A stretch of DNA of 51,549 nt from Candidatus Gastranaerophilales bacterium (GTDB lineage Bacteria; Cyanobacteriota; Vampirovibrionia; Gastranaerophilales; Gastranaerophilaceae). The notes under the pieces are model-generated. The model saw nothing but the letters and a program-made list of their open reading frames with translations, had not been told where the DNA came from and ran no database searches. The number at the start of each line of letters is the position of its first letter. Position 1 is the first letter of the stretch. Position numbers and translations under genes: made by a program. Shown here one piece after another: positions 8,686 to 17,553 of this stretch. The stretch is from assembly GCA_944324375.1 (NCBI GenBank), contig CALUWB010000007.1, positions 1-51,549 on the forward strand, given 5' to 3'.

Positions 8686-8717
8686 AAAAAAGACCGGTAT
8701 GTAAACCGGTCTTTTTT
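8686..8717. terminator. Bidirectional terminator between convergent genes
   Basis: A 13-bp perfect stem: A6-GACCGGT (8686-8698) pairs with ACCGGTC-T6 (8705-8717) over a six-base loop. The A and T runs give a U-tract in both directions, so it can end the EF-hand gene from the left and the ribosomal-protein operon (rpsI stop at 8739) from the right. Confidence 0.95.
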
Positions 8718-8738
8718 GTATGATATAAAATCTGAATA

Positions 8739-9137
8739 TTAACGTTTTGAGAATTGGAAACGTTTTCTTGCTCTTTTTCTACCATATTTTTTACGTTCTT
8801 TAACTCTTGCATCTCTTGTTAAAAGACCTTCTGAACGTAAAACGTTTTTGTATTCTTCGTTAGATTTAACTAATGCTCTTGCAATACCGTGACGAATAGC
8901 ACCTGATTGAGATACTACACCACCACCTATTGCTTTAACTTTAACATCATATTTATCTTGATTATCAGTTAAAACTAATGGTCTATATATCATCATCTCA
9001 ACAGCTGGTCTGTTTCCGATATAAGCAGCTAATGTTTTACCATTAACGAAAATTCTGCCTTTACCTTTTACAAGTTTAACTATTGCGATAGATGTCTTTC
9101 TACGGCCAGTTGCCATAATTTCATTAGATTGTGCCAT
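8739..9137 (-). CDS. rpsI: 30S ribosomal protein S9
   Basis: 132 residues, full length. It shows the S9 hallmarks: ATGRRKTSIA near the N-terminus, VKAIGGGVVSQSGAIRHGIA in the middle and the basic tail KKYGRKRARKRFQFSKR that reaches the ribosomal P site. It overlaps the rplM stop by TAATG, the usual L13-S9 coupling. It is the last gene of the operon, followed by the bidirectional terminator. Confidence 0.98.
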   Translation of the reverse strand: MAQSNEIMATGRRKTSIAIVKLVKGKGRIFVNGKTLAAYIGNRPAVEMMIYRPLVLTDNQDKYDVKVKAIGGGVVSQSGAIRHGIARALVKSNEEYKNVLRSEGLLTRDARVKERKKYGRKRARKRFQFSKR

Positions 9138-9574
9138 TATTTAGCCTCCTTTTCTATCACGATAGGTTTTTGTGCTGCATGTGGATGTTCAGAACCACAA
9201 TAAACTTTTAATTTAGTGAATTGTTGAGCACCTAAAGTATTGTGTTGTAACATACCTTTAACTGCTTTTTCAATTAATTTTGTAGCGTCTTTTTCACGAA
9301 CTTCTTTTACGCTAGCAGCTTTTAAACCACCTGGATAGCCAGTGTGATGATAATAGATTTTATCAGTTTCTTTATTACCTGAAACAACTACTTTTTCTGC
9401 ATTGATAACGATTACGAAATCACCAGTATCAACATTTGGAGTGTATTCAGGTTTATTTTTACCTCTTAAAATGTTAGCAATTTTTGTTGCTAAACGACCT
9501 AATACTTCGCCTTCAGCGTCGATTAAGTACCATTTTCTTTCAACTTCTAGAGGTTTTGCTGAATATGTCTTCAT
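9137..9574 (-). CDS. rplM: 50S ribosomal protein L13
   Basis: 145 residues, typical L13 length. Conserved stretches include [20 protein letters not shown], then [20 protein letters not shown], and [20 protein letters not shown] near the C-terminus. It lies 17 bases after truA and is coupled to rpsI. Confidence 0.98.
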   Translation of the reverse strand: MKTYSAKPLEVERKWYLIDAEGEVLGRLATKIANILRGKNKPEYTPNVDTGDFVIVINAEKVVVSGNKETDKIYYHHTGYPGGLKAASVKEVREKDATKLIEKAVKGMLQHNTLGAQQFTKLKVYCGSEHPHAAQKPIVIEKEAK

Positions 9575-9591
9575 GCTTTATTCTCCGTTTA

Positions 9592-10368
9592 TTAATTATA
9601 TCTTACTTCTATTAATGTCAGTCCATAAGGACTTACTGTTCGTCCAGCTTTTGAACGATTTTTTGATTCTAGAACTTCAAGCATATGCTCTGGCTCTAAA
9701 TTATGACCTTCTATCTCTAAAAGGGTGCCGACTATTGTTCTTACCATATTATAAAGAAATCTATTCCCTATAATATCTATAACAATCCTATCTCCACATC
9801 GTTTACACTCAGCTTTTGATATAAAACAAATTTTGCTCGGGTTAAGCGTTCCAGAACTTTTAAAACTTGAAAAATCATGTTCCCCTAATAAATAATTTAA
9901 AGATTTTTGCATTCTTTCAATATCTATTTGATATTTTATTCTTAATAAATCACCATCAAAAGCATTCTTACATCTACGATTTATAAATTCATATCTATAA
10001 TGTCTACTTTTTGCTGATTTTTGAGAATGAAATGTATCAGGAACAATTTTCAAGTCTGAAACTGATATATCAGATGGTAATATCTCATTTAAACTATAAA
10101 CAAAGTTTGAAGCAACAATATCCTTATCTATATCAAAATGAACAACTTGACCTGTAGAATTAACTCCTCTATCAGTTCGTCCAGAAAAAATTGTTTTTAT
10201 CGGCCGTTTATTATCTTTGGGGCAATTACTTGCCCCATATATCAAAGTACAAATTGCTTTTTCTAGTTCACCTTGTATTGTTGGCTTTATTTCTTTACCA
10301 GATTCAAATTGAATTTGACTTCCAGCATAATTTTTGCCGATATACTGAACCAGAAATGCATATCGCAT
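9592..10368 (-). CDS. truA: tRNA pseudouridine(38-40) synthase TruA
   Basis: 258 residues. The catalytic motif FSGRTDRGVNSTGQVVHFD places the nucleophilic Asp at residue 66. The C-terminal FLYNMVRTIVGTLLEIEG is the second signature of TruA. The enzyme isomerises uridines 38-40 of the anticodon arm. It sits two bases after rplQ and before rplM, the arrangement of cyanobacterial ribosomal operons (Firmicutes usually insert ECF-transporter genes here). Confidence 0.96.
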   Translation of the reverse strand: MRYAFLVQYIGKNYAGSQIQFESGKEIKPTIQGELEKAICTLIYGASNCPKDNKRPIKTIFSGRTDRGVNSTGQVVHFDIDKDIVASNFVYSLNEILPSDISVSDLKIVPDTFHSQKSAKSRHYRYEFINRRCKNAFDGDLLRIKYQIDIERMQKSLNYLLGEHDFSSFKSSGTLNPSKICFISKAECKRCGDRIVIDIIGNRFLYNMVRTIVGTLLEIEGHNLEPEHMLEVLESKNRSKAGRTVSPYGLTLIEVRYN

Positions 10369-10370
10369 TA

Positions 10371-10799
10371 TTATACCAACTGGATTAATGCCATTTCTGT
10401 AGCATCACCACGTCTTGGTGGTAAACGATAAATTCTTGTATATCCACCTTGACGTTCTGAATACTGCTTAGAAATAATACAGAATAATTTTCTTAAAACT
10501 GTTTGAGGTGCTAATTTTTTACCTTCTTCTAGTTTATCAAATACTTCTGCTGTTTCTAAATCCATGTATTTGCCAGTTTCTTTATCAAAAATAAACTTAG
10601 CAGCTTGTCTTCTTGAGTTCAAGTCACCTTTTTTTGCTAAAGTGATAATCCCTTCTGCATATGGTCTTAAAGCTTTTGCTCTAGCCATAGTAGTTTTGAT
10701 TTCACCGTGAACAAAAAGTTCAGTAGCCAATGAACGTAACAAGGCCTTTCTTTGGTCTTGAGCTTTGCTAAGCGTATGTTTTTTACATTGGTGTCTCAT
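10371..10799 (-). CDS. rplQ: 50S ribosomal protein L17
   Basis: 142 residues. The N-terminus MRHQCKKHTLSKAQDQRKAL with LLRSLATELFVHGEIKTTMARAK-type sequence is the L17 signature. The C-terminal YTRIYRLPPRRGDATEMALI is also typical. It is longer than the 116-127 residues common in L17 because of a mid-protein insertion (about 70-105). Confidence 0.97.
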   Translation of the reverse strand: MRHQCKKHTLSKAQDQRKALLRSLATELFVHGEIKTTMARAKALRPYAEGIITLAKKGDLNSRRQAAKFIFDKETGKYMDLETAEVFDKLEEGKKLAPQTVLRKLFCIISKQYSERQGGYTRIYRLPPRRGDATEMALIQLV

Positions 10800-10830
10800 T
10801 TTTTTGTTTCCTTATATCTTAAATTTACTA

Positions 10831-11835
10831 TTAATTTTCATCTCCGATTAAAACACCATTTTCATCCATTTCTGGACTTGGTGCTAAATCTAATCCGTGT
10901 TCACGCAATCTTTCAATAACTTCATCTGATGATTTTTTACCAAAATTTTTGATATTTAATAAATCATGCTCAGATTTCTTTAATAACTCTGCCATTGAAT
11001 TAATACTTGCACGTTTTAAACAATTATATGCTCTAACAGATAATTCTAATTCTTCAATAGTAATTGAAGGAGCTTCCTCAGCTTCTTGTGGTTCATCTTC
11101 AATAACTGCTTCTTCAGAACTATATGCTTCAATAATTGGAGCATTTCCTGTTATTGACGCAATTTGAACAAAATGTTCTATTAGCAAATTAGCAGCTTGA
11201 GCTAATGCTGTAGAAACATCGATAGTACCATTTGACCAAATTTCTAATGTTAATTTATCAAAATCAATTGATCCACCAACACGAGTGTTTTCTACATCAT
11301 ATTTAACACGTTTAATTGGCATAAATGTTGCATCAATAGGTAACACATCAATAGATGTCATTTCGTTTGATACACGAGGAACATCATTTGCTACATAACC
11401 TTTTCCTGTTTCTACTGTAATATCAGCGTGGAAGCTACCACCATCTGCAATTGTACATATTAACCAATCTGGATTAACAACCTTAACACCTGCTGGTAAT
11501 TGGATATCACTAGCTAAAACAGGACCTGGTTTATCTACATCAATTCTTAAATGTTGAGGTTCTTTTGATTCAGTTTTAATTGCTAAACCTTTTAAATTTA
11601 ATAAAACATCAACAACATCTTCAAGAACACCTGGAATAGCAGTATATTCGTGAGTAATACCTTCTATTCTTGTAGATGTAACTGCAGTACCTTCTAAACT
11701 AGAAAGCAATACACGTCTTAGAGAATTACCTATTGTAATACCAAAACCTCTTTCTAATGGTTCAATTACAAACTTACCATATTGAGAACCATCAGAACTT
11801 GTTGCAGTGTTTACAGTTTTTATTTTTAATTCCAT
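10831..11835 (-). CDS. rpoA: RNA polymerase alpha subunit
   Basis: 334 residues from the ATG at 11835. The open frame extends upstream to 11880, but AGGAGA seven bases before 11835 and the conserved MELKIKTVNT beginning support this start and remove an overlap with rpsD. The N-terminal dimerisation domain holds the family motif EPLERGFGITIGNSLRRVLL. The C-terminal DNA-contacting domain (about 240-315) includes LELSVRAYNCLKRASINSM with paired helix-hairpin-helix turns (LLNIKNFGKKSSDEV). An acidic linker near 240-255 (EEAVIEDEPQEAEEAPS) joins them. Confidence 0.98.
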   Translation of the reverse strand: MELKIKTVNTATSSDGSQYGKFVIEPLERGFGITIGNSLRRVLLSSLEGTAVTSTRIEGITHEYTAIPGVLEDVVDVLLNLKGLAIKTESKEPQHLRIDVDKPGPVLASDIQLPAGVKVVNPDWLICTIADGGSFHADITVETGKGYVANDVPRVSNEMTSIDVLPIDATFMPIKRVKYDVENTRVGGSIDFDKLTLEIWSNGTIDVSTALAQAANLLIEHFVQIASITGNAPIIEAYSSEEAVIEDEPQEAEEAPSITIEELELSVRAYNCLKRASINSMAELLKKSEHDLLNIKNFGKKSSDEVIERLREHGLDLAPSPEMDENGVLIGDEN

Positions 11836-11860
11836 GTTTAAATTTCTCCTATCAATTCTA

Positions 11861-12463
11861 TTATTTAGAATAGTACTCAATTACTAATTGTTCTTTAAAA
11901 TCAGGATCTAATTCATCTCTGTTTGGAAGTCTGTCAAATGTAATTTTTAATGCATCTTTATCGACAGTAATCCAGCTTGGAGCACATGATAAATCAATCA
12001 TTGCCATTACAGATTTTAAATAATCAGCACTTTTTGATTTAATTTCAATAACATCACCTGGTTTTAATTGATATGATGGAATATCTACTTTCTTACCATT
12101 GATTGTTATATGACCATGGTTTACTATTTGTCTTGTTTGTTTTCTTGTTACACCAAAACCAGCTCTATATAAAATATTGTCTGCTCTTGATTCTAACATT
12201 TGTAATAAGATTGTACCTGTAACGCCTTTTTTACGTACAGCTGCATTGTAACATTTAGCAAATTGTTTTTCACTTACTAAATATGTATGTCTGATTTTTT
12301 GTTTTTCATTTAAGTGAATTGCATATTCAGAAAGTTTTTTTCTTACAGCACCATGCTGACCTGAAGCAGTCTGTCTCATTGAAGAAGTTAACTTTCTATT
12401 TGATAAATCTTTTACTCCGTAGTTACGGAATAATTTGTTTGTAGGTCCTGTATATCTTGCCAT
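11861..12463 (-). CDS. rpsD: 30S ribosomal protein S4
   Basis: 200 residues. It carries the S4 RNA-binding domain with motifs LESRADNILYRAGFGVTRKQ and HGHITINGKKVDIPSYQLKPGD (the S4 fold), and an N-terminus MARYTGPTNKLFRNYG. The zinc-finger cysteines seen in some S4 proteins are absent. It lies between rpsK and rpoA. A structured leader at 12488-12523 precedes it and may allow S4 feedback control. The ribosome-binding site is AAGGAG. Confidence 0.98.
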   Translation of the reverse strand: MARYTGPTNKLFRNYGVKDLSNRKLTSSMRQTASGQHGAVRKKLSEYAIHLNEKQKIRHTYLVSEKQFAKCYNAAVRKKGVTGTILLQMLESRADNILYRAGFGVTRKQTRQIVNHGHITINGKKVDIPSYQLKPGDVIEIKSKSADYLKSVMAMIDLSCAPSWITVDKDALKITFDRLPNRDELDPDFKEQLVIEYYSK

Positions 12464-12487
12464 ACAGTTTATTCTCCTTTTCCTTGA

Positions 12488-12523
12488 TGGTGAGGCACCT
12501 ATGACTCTTACGAGCCCTCACCA
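12488..12523 (-). promoter_or_regulatory. Structured RNA leader upstream of rpsD
   Basis: In the 113-base rpsK-rpsD gap the minus-strand RNA can form an 8-bp stem TGGTGAGG/CCTCACCA closing a 20-base loop. The loop contains a smaller CTC-GUAA-GAG hairpin with a GNRA-type tetraloop. No T-run follows; instead AAGGAAAAGGAG and the rpsD start come within about 25 bases. S4 is a known translational autoregulator in other bacteria, so a protein-binding leader is a reasonable inference, not shown. Confidence 0.5.
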
Positions 12524-12576
12524 AATTGTAACTCTATCTGTAAAGTTGTCTTGATGACAGTTATAATTATTATTAA

Positions 12577-12963
12577 TTATACTCTACGTTTTTTAGGTGG
12601 ACGGCATCCGTTGTGTGGAATAGGTGTTACGTCCTTGATTAATGTAATTTCAAGTCCTGCTGCTTGAATTGCTCTGATTGCAGTTTCACGACCTGAACCT
12701 GGACCTTTGATATAAACTTCAACTTTTTTCATACCTTGGTCTATTGATTTTTTTGCTACCAATTCTGCTGCTGATTGAGCTGCAAATGGAGTTCCTTTTC
12801 TTGCACCCTTGAAACCAGTTGCACCAGCTGTTGCCCATGCAATAGCATTACCTTGAGTGTCTGTAGAAGTTACGATTGTATTGTTAAATGTTGATTGTAT
12901 ATGTACAACCCCTTGCAATACATTCTTCTTTTCTTTTTTCTTTGTTTTTTGTGGTCTTGCCAT
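12577..12963 (-). CDS. rpsK: 30S ribosomal protein S11
   Basis: 128 residues. Diagnostic blocks are [18 protein letters not shown], then [20 protein letters not shown], and the C-terminus [20 protein letters not shown]. It lies 48 bases after rpsM in the alpha operon. Confidence 0.98.
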   Translation of the reverse strand: MARPQKTKKKEKKNVLQGVVHIQSTFNNTIVTSTDTQGNAIAWATAGATGFKGARKGTPFAAQSAAELVAKKSIDQGMKKVEVYIKGPGSGRETAIRAIQAAGLEITLIKDVTPIPHNGCRPPKKRRV

Positions 12964-13011
12964 TTCTATTTCCTTTATATTAATTAATTATTTTACTTCC
13001 TATTTTATAAC

Positions 13012-13377
13012 CTATTTCTTCTTAGAAACTGGTCCTGTTTTCTTTCCACGTCTTGTTCTTGCATTTGTTTTTGTTCTTTGTCCTCTGCAAGGTAAGTTTC
13101 TCTTATGTCTCATTCCTCTATAAGAGTTAATTTCTTGTAGACGTTTAATATTCATTGTAATCTCACGACGAAGGTCACCTTCTATGTGATAATTCGATAA
13201 TTCATTTCTTAATAATTTAATATCTTCATCTGTTAAATCATCTGTTCTCAAATCAGGTGAAATACCTGTTGCTTCTAAAATTTTCTTACTTCTTGTTGGT
13301 CCAATGCCAAAAATATAAGTAAGTGCTATTTCAATTCTTTTATTACGAGGTAAATCAACCCCTGCTAGTCTTGCCAT
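13012..13377 (-). CDS. rpsM: 30S ribosomal protein S13
   Basis: 121 residues. It begins [20 protein letters not shown] and carries the S13 signature [20 protein letters not shown], then a basic tail ending [11 protein letters not shown]. The start is preceded by AAAGGAGAAA. It contacts 16S helices in the head of the 30S subunit. Confidence 0.98.
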   Translation of the reverse strand: MARLAGVDLPRNKRIEIALTYIFGIGPTRSKKILEATGISPDLRTDDLTDEDIKLLRNELSNYHIEGDLRREITMNIKRLQEINSYRGMRHKRNLPCRGQRTKTNARTRRGKKTGPVSKKK

Positions 13378-13473
13378 TATTTTTCTCCTTTTCTGTTGTT
13401 AGATTTTTTTCTGTAGGAGGCATAAATACTTCCTCCCCACCGATATTTTAAGTCCTTCGGTTAGACCTTTAAA

Positions 13474-13587
13474 TTAACCTTGTCTTTGTTTGTGTTTAGG
13501 ATTTTCACAGATTACTGCTACTCTACCTTTTCTTCTGATAACCTTGCACTTATCGCACATTGGTTTTACTGATGATCTTGTTTTCAT
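13474..13587 (-). CDS. rpmJ: 50S ribosomal protein L36 (37 residues)
   Basis: A short frame between infA and rpsM encodes [20 protein letters not shown] followed by a tail ending NPKHKQRQG. The zinc-ligand pattern C11-x2-C14-x12-C27-x4-H32 is intact (the C+ form). Length 37 is exactly that of typical L36. The order infA-rpmJ-rpsM is universal in this operon. Confidence 0.97.
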   Translation of the reverse strand: MKTRSSVKPMCDKCKVIRRKGRVAVICENPKHKQRQG

Positions 13588-13615
13588 AATGTTTTCCTTT
13601 ATATTTACCGATTTC

Positions 13616-13831
13616 TTATTTTAATCTGAATGTTATACGACCTTTTGTTAAATCATATGGAGTCATTTCTACTTTTACTTTGTCTCCTGGTAAAATTCTG
13701 ATGAAATTTTTTCTGATTTTACCTGATATATGAGCTAGAATTTCATGCCCATTTTCCAATTCAACCCTGAACATCGCATTAGGCATTGACTCTATTATCG
13801 TACCTTCTATTTCTATTACATCTTTTGACAT
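13616..13831 (-). CDS. infA: Translation initiation factor IF-1
   Basis: 71 residues forming one S1/OB-fold domain: [20 protein letters not shown], then [20 protein letters not shown] and [26 protein letters not shown] precedes the ATG. IF-1 occupies the ribosomal A site during initiation. It is the first gene of the minus-strand ribosomal operon in this window; secY and adk, often upstream in other genomes, are not present. Confidence 0.97.
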   Translation of the reverse strand: MSKDVIEIEGTIIESMPNAMFRVELENGHEILAHISGKIRKNFIRILPGDKVKVEMTPYDLTKGRITFRLK

Positions 13832-14192
13832 TTAGTCCTCTTTACTATTTATATTTCACTACACTAAATTGTGCCTTTTACAATCTTATCTGCTAAAAGT
13901 CTGAATGCAAGCAATTCCAAGCAACAAGTTAACAAATTTACATATTTTATATTAGATTGTTTTTATAATATTACAACTCTTTCACCTTTTAAATCTACAT
14001 GTATAAATTAAGTAAACAGAGACTTTTCAGGCTAATCCTTAATATTCAGATTTAATTTTAATTTATTAATATTTTTATAAACAATCATTATTGTATTGTA
14101 ACAAATTGTTAAATCATTTTTTCAAAAAAAGCAATTTTTTTATAATTATATACTTTATATATACATAAGAGAGAAATAGAGGAGAGCACATT
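13832..14192. other. 361-base divergent intergenic region (infA / 14193 gene)
   Basis: Very AT-rich with no convincing gene. On the minus strand TTGTAA (13976-13971), 16 bases, TAATAT (13954-13949) could be the infA promoter, with a leader of about 110 bases. On the plus strand the T-rich stretch 14120-14150 followed by TATAAT-like sequence is a possible promoter for the 14193 gene, without a clear -35 box. An 18-codon frame near 14000 lacks a ribosome-binding site and was not called. Confidence 0.4.
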
Positions 14193-14909
14193 ATGAGTCT
14201 AGCAATTTCAGCTTCAAGGCTTGATGAACTTGATAAATTACAACTTAATGCATCAAACATGATGGGAAATGCCTCTTCTATGGGTAATATTGGAGGTATT
14301 GGGAATGTTAACTCAATATTTTCAGTTGGAAGATCAAATGCAACACAAGCAAAAGCTTTAGCAATGAGCCAAAATGGCTCAATATTTGATATTGCTAAAG
14401 CTTCTGATACTCAATCATCTGCAGCTCAAACAGGCACAACTCAAAAAGCAGGCGCAGATGCAAGTTCTATGCTAGCCACATTTAACAATTTATTTAATAC
14501 TGCACAAAGTAGCTTTAATAATGTTATAAGTATGGTTAAAGATGCAATACAAGCATCTACAGCAGAAGCATCAGCACTATCAGGGCCTCAAACAAGTGGT
14601 CAAACAGTAAATCCAGAAGATAACATCCCAACAGACAATAAAGGTTCAGAAAATAAAGCTGGAAATGCTTCTGATAGCCAAAAACCTCAAGTTGGATTTG
14701 GTGAAGAAACAGTAGAAGATAAAACCAAAACAGACACTACTGATTTTGGAACAGAAACAAAAGTAGAACAACAAGAAGAACAAAAAATACCAGAAACAAT
14801 TGAAGAAGTAGATCAAAAAACAATTAAAGAACAAGAAGAAAAGAAACTTGAAGAAGCTAAAAAGAAAGCTGAAGAAGAAGCTAAATTAAGAGAAATGGCA
14901 CAAGCATAA
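14193..14909 (+). CDS. Low-complexity Ser/Ala/Asn-rich protein with charged coiled-coil tail, unknown
   Basis: 238 residues preceded by GAGGAGAG. Residues 1-125 are rich in S, A, N, G, M with few charges (SNMMGNASSMGNIGGIGNVN). Residues 135-185 are polar and disordered-looking. The last 50 residues are a Glu/Lys-rich helix (KEQEEKKLEEAKKKAEEEAK) likely to be a coiled coil. There is no signal peptide, no membrane segment and no family I recognise. An uncharged N-terminus of this sort resembles substrates of type III-like export, and flagellar genes are in the window, but this is speculation. It converges with the radical SAM gene, leaving three bases between stop codons. Confidence 0.75.
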   Translation: MSLAISASRLDELDKLQLNASNMMGNASSMGNIGGIGNVNSIFSVGRSNATQAKALAMSQNGSIFDIAKASDTQSSAAQTGTTQKAGADASSMLATFNNLFNTAQSSFNNVISMVKDAIQASTAEASALSGPQTSGQTVNPEDNIPTDNKGSENKAGNASDSQKPQVGFGEETVEDKTKTDTTDFGTETKVEQQEEQKIPETIEEVDQKTIKEQEEKKLEEAKKKAEEEAKLREMAQA

Positions 14910-14912
14910 AGT

Positions 14913-16442
14913 TTATATATTTAGCAATCTTATATATTCATTTTTCAAGAACTCCTTACCAGGATTTAAAGCTATAAAATCCCAAGGGAGTTCTTGATTT
15001 ATAACAAGATCTTCTTCTGCAAATTTATCTGTATCAATATTATATTTTTTAGCTGCAGATTTATAAGCTCCGAGTTTGGCTCCTTGTTTATAAACATCAA
15101 TCAAATAGTCTGATAAAGATGAATCACCTCTCGATAAAACTGCTTGATAGTAATCCCATTTCGCACTTGAAAATTTAGGTTTCATTCCTAGTTTATGCAA
15201 TTCTTTTTTTAAGTAATTTTGTTTTTGTTCAAGGGATTTTACGGGTTCTTTTCCACACCATTGAAAAGGTGTATGAGGCTTTGGAACAAATGTTGAAAAA
15301 GAGAATGTAATATCAAAACCTTTATTCTTAATTTTTAAATCTTTAGCTAAACGAATAAACTCATCAATATCTTCTTGAGTCTCTGTTGGTAAACCTATCA
15401 TTGAATATATTTTTATTCCCTTTAAGCCTGAATCTTTTGCAATTTTTACAGCATCAAATATTTGATTTTCAGTAAGATTTTTATTTACAACTTTTCTTAA
15501 CCTTTCACTTGCTGCTTCTATTGCAATGGTTGTATGTTTTTGACCAGCTGCAGAAAGGGTTTTTATAACTTTAGGAGTGATTGCATCTGCACGTAACGAA
15601 GAAACGCTCATTTCTATTTTTTCACCATTTTGAATACGATTATAAATATAATCACAAATATCACTAAATCTTGGGTGAGCCGATATCAATGCACCTAACA
15701 AAGCAATTTTATTTGTATATTTAAGACCTAAATCAATTTTAGAAATAATTGTTTCATAGTCAACAAATCTTACAGGAAGATTTAAATATGATGCAACACA
15801 AAATCCACATCTATTATAACAACCTCTTGAAACTTCTATTATAAATGTATTAGGAAAAAAACTTTCTTCACTAATAATTGGCGTATAAACACATTCGGAT
15901 AAATCATAATGACATTTATTAACTTTTTTACTTATATTAGGGACATAAATCCCTTCCTGCAAAGTTAAGATTTCTAGTAATTCATCTTTTGATTTACCCC
16001 TATTTTCACGACATAATTTTATAACTTCTAAATTACACTTGTCTCCATCACCAATAATAAGAAAATCAAAAAATTCTTTATAAGGTTCAGGATTTGCAGT
16101 AATAACTGGACCACCTGCAAATATCAATGGAAAAGCATTTTCTCTATCTTTTGATTTTAATGGGATATTATATTTATCTAAGATGGTAAATATACCTATA
16201 AAATCCATATCAAAAGAAAATGAAAAACATATTGCATCGACATCTTTAGGGTTTATTTCTGTAATTTTTGTATCTGTACAAATCCGTTCAACTTTAATAT
16301 TAGGTTCTTCATCAAGTGACTTATAAAGCCACATAAAACCTAATGAAGATAATGAGAAGGAATTACAATTTGGAAACCCCATCCATACATTATAATCAGA
16401 TTGTTTATTTAATTGTCGTTCATACAAATAAATTTCAGACAT
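14913..16442 (-). CDS. B12-binding-type radical SAM protein
   Basis: 509 residues. The N-terminal third (about 20-150) resembles a degraded cobalamin-binding/Rossmann domain: FSLSSLGFMWLYKSL, then FSFSFDMDFIG and the FAGGP motif at 108-112. The radical SAM CxxxCxxC cluster is C208-x3-C212-x2-C215 within EVSRGCYNRCGFCVAS. EAASERLRK and IGLPTETQED follow as expected for the TIM-barrel core. This layout matches the large 'B12-binding domain-containing radical SAM' families (YgiQ/TIGR03960-like). The substrate is unknown. It begins six bases after the stop of the AI-2E-family gene, so the two share a transcript. Confidence 0.85.
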   Translation of the reverse strand: MSEIYLYERQLNKQSDYNVWMGFPNCNSFSLSSLGFMWLYKSLDEEPNIKVERICTDTKITEINPKDVDAICFSFSFDMDFIGIFTILDKYNIPLKSKDRENAFPLIFAGGPVITANPEPYKEFFDFLIIGDGDKCNLEVIKLCRENRGKSKDELLEILTLQEGIYVPNISKKVNKCHYDLSECVYTPIISEESFFPNTFIIEVSRGCYNRCGFCVASYLNLPVRFVDYETIISKIDLGLKYTNKIALLGALISAHPRFSDICDYIYNRIQNGEKIEMSVSSLRADAITPKVIKTLSAAGQKHTTIAIEAASERLRKVVNKNLTENQIFDAVKIAKDSGLKGIKIYSMIGLPTETQEDIDEFIRLAKDLKIKNKGFDITFSFSTFVPKPHTPFQWCGKEPVKSLEQKQNYLKKELHKLGMKPKFSSAKWDYYQAVLSRGDSSLSDYLIDVYKQGAKLGAYKSAAKKYNIDTDKFAEEDLVINQELPWDFIALNPGKEFLKNEYIRLLNI

Positions 16443-16448
16443 AAAATT

Positions 16449-17474
16449 TTAATTCTCATTGTTTATTGGTTTGATATATAATTCATCAAGTATAACACAA
16501 GCCGTAGCAGCTAAAGCTGGCGCAAAAATTACACCAATAACACCTAAAAATTTTGCTGTTACAAATATTGAGAAAAATACTAATAGAGGGTGAATATCAA
16601 GGAATTTACCAAAAACATATGGTCTTACAAAGTTATTTTCAACCCATTGCGCAATAAAGAATGCTAATGAAATCAAAATTAAAGATATAGGTCCCATTTG
16701 ATAGCACATTACTAAGCATATTATTAAAGCAATAGCAGGACCAACAACAGGAACAATATCTAGAACTGTTGCAATTAAACCTAATAATACGGCATAATCG
16801 ACTTTTAATAATAACAAGCCTATTGTAAATACAATACCTACACTCAACATTGTTACACCTTGAGCAACAATATATCCACCTATTTTATGAGAAATTGTTT
16901 CTACAATTCTATCGGCTTTTTTCTTCATTTGTTTAGGGAAAAGCATTAGAAATGTTCTTCTTATTAACTTTTTATCAACAATAAAATAATACATTATAAT
17001 ACATATTGCTAATACATAAATCAATGCTGACGCTATTCCTAACGTTAAATTAATAGATTGATTAACTAAATTAGTAGTAAAATCTGAAACTGGTTGAATA
17101 AAAGAAGGAATATCTATCATTTCTACAATTTTTTGCCCTAATATTTGTTTATTTAATATAAAAGTTTTAATAGCCTCAATATGAGCAGGTAAAACTTGAA
17201 CAAAAGAAGTAATCTGTTTCGATGCAATTATAATTACAGGCATGAAAAATGCTACAAATATAGCAATCATACCACTTACTACAATTGAAGCGGCTAAAGG
17301 ACGTTTCATTCTTTTTGCAAGCCAATCAACCAAAGGATTCAATGAACATGCCAGTACATACGATGCAAAAAACATCATAGCTACACCACTAATCATAGAT
17401 ATAAATTTTATAAATAATATTGCAACAATTAAGAATATTATATTTTTAACAGTTAAATAATTTTGAAATAGCAT
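16449..17474 (-). CDS. AI-2E transporter family (PerM/YdiK-like) membrane protein
   Basis: 341 residues with about seven to eight membrane segments: a pair near 10-40 and 62-90, one at about 150-170, and a dense set from 205 to 330. The family hallmark LDIVPVVGPAIALIICL (about 240-256) and the IHPLLVFFSIFVTAKFLGVI block are present. Members export small molecules or act in ion/osmotic homeostasis. The quorum-sensing name comes from one E. coli member and should not be over-read. GATGAGG precedes the start. Confidence 0.9.
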   Translation of the reverse strand: MLFQNYLTVKNIIFLIVAILFIKFISMISGVAMMFFASYVLACSLNPLVDWLAKRMKRPLAASIVVSGMIAIFVAFFMPVIIIASKQITSFVQVLPAHIEAIKTFILNKQILGQKIVEMIDIPSFIQPVSDFTTNLVNQSINLTLGIASALIYVLAICIIMYYFIVDKKLIRRTFLMLFPKQMKKKADRIVETISHKIGGYIVAQGVTMLSVGIVFTIGLLLLKVDYAVLLGLIATVLDIVPVVGPAIALIICLVMCYQMGPISLILISLAFFIAQWVENNFVRPYVFGKFLDIHPLLVFFSIFVTAKFLGVIGVIFAPALAATACVILDELYIKPINNEN

Positions 17475-17553
17475 TCAATACCTCATCATTACTAGTAACA
17501 GAGGGTATCATAGCAGAAAACTTATCTCACGTAAACTCCCCTAATATAGGATT

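Noticed and set aside
9402-9773. Plus-strand open frame of 123 codons across rplM and truA
   Set aside because: It is antisense to two certain genes, has no ribosome-binding site and encodes a Leu/Phe-rich shadow sequence.
11836-11880. Longer N-terminus for rpoA
   Set aside because: The conserved MELKIKTVNT start has AGGAGA before it; the extension overlaps rpsD and is not part of the family.
13395-13433. Micro-ORF between rpmJ and rpsM starting MPPTEKN
   Set aside because: It runs into rpsM out of frame and the preceding GGAGG is better explained as part of a hairpin.
16449-17474. Quorum-sensing (AI-2 export) role for the AI-2E family protein
   Set aside because: The family name derives from one member; no luxS or lsr gene is in the window and most members have other functions.
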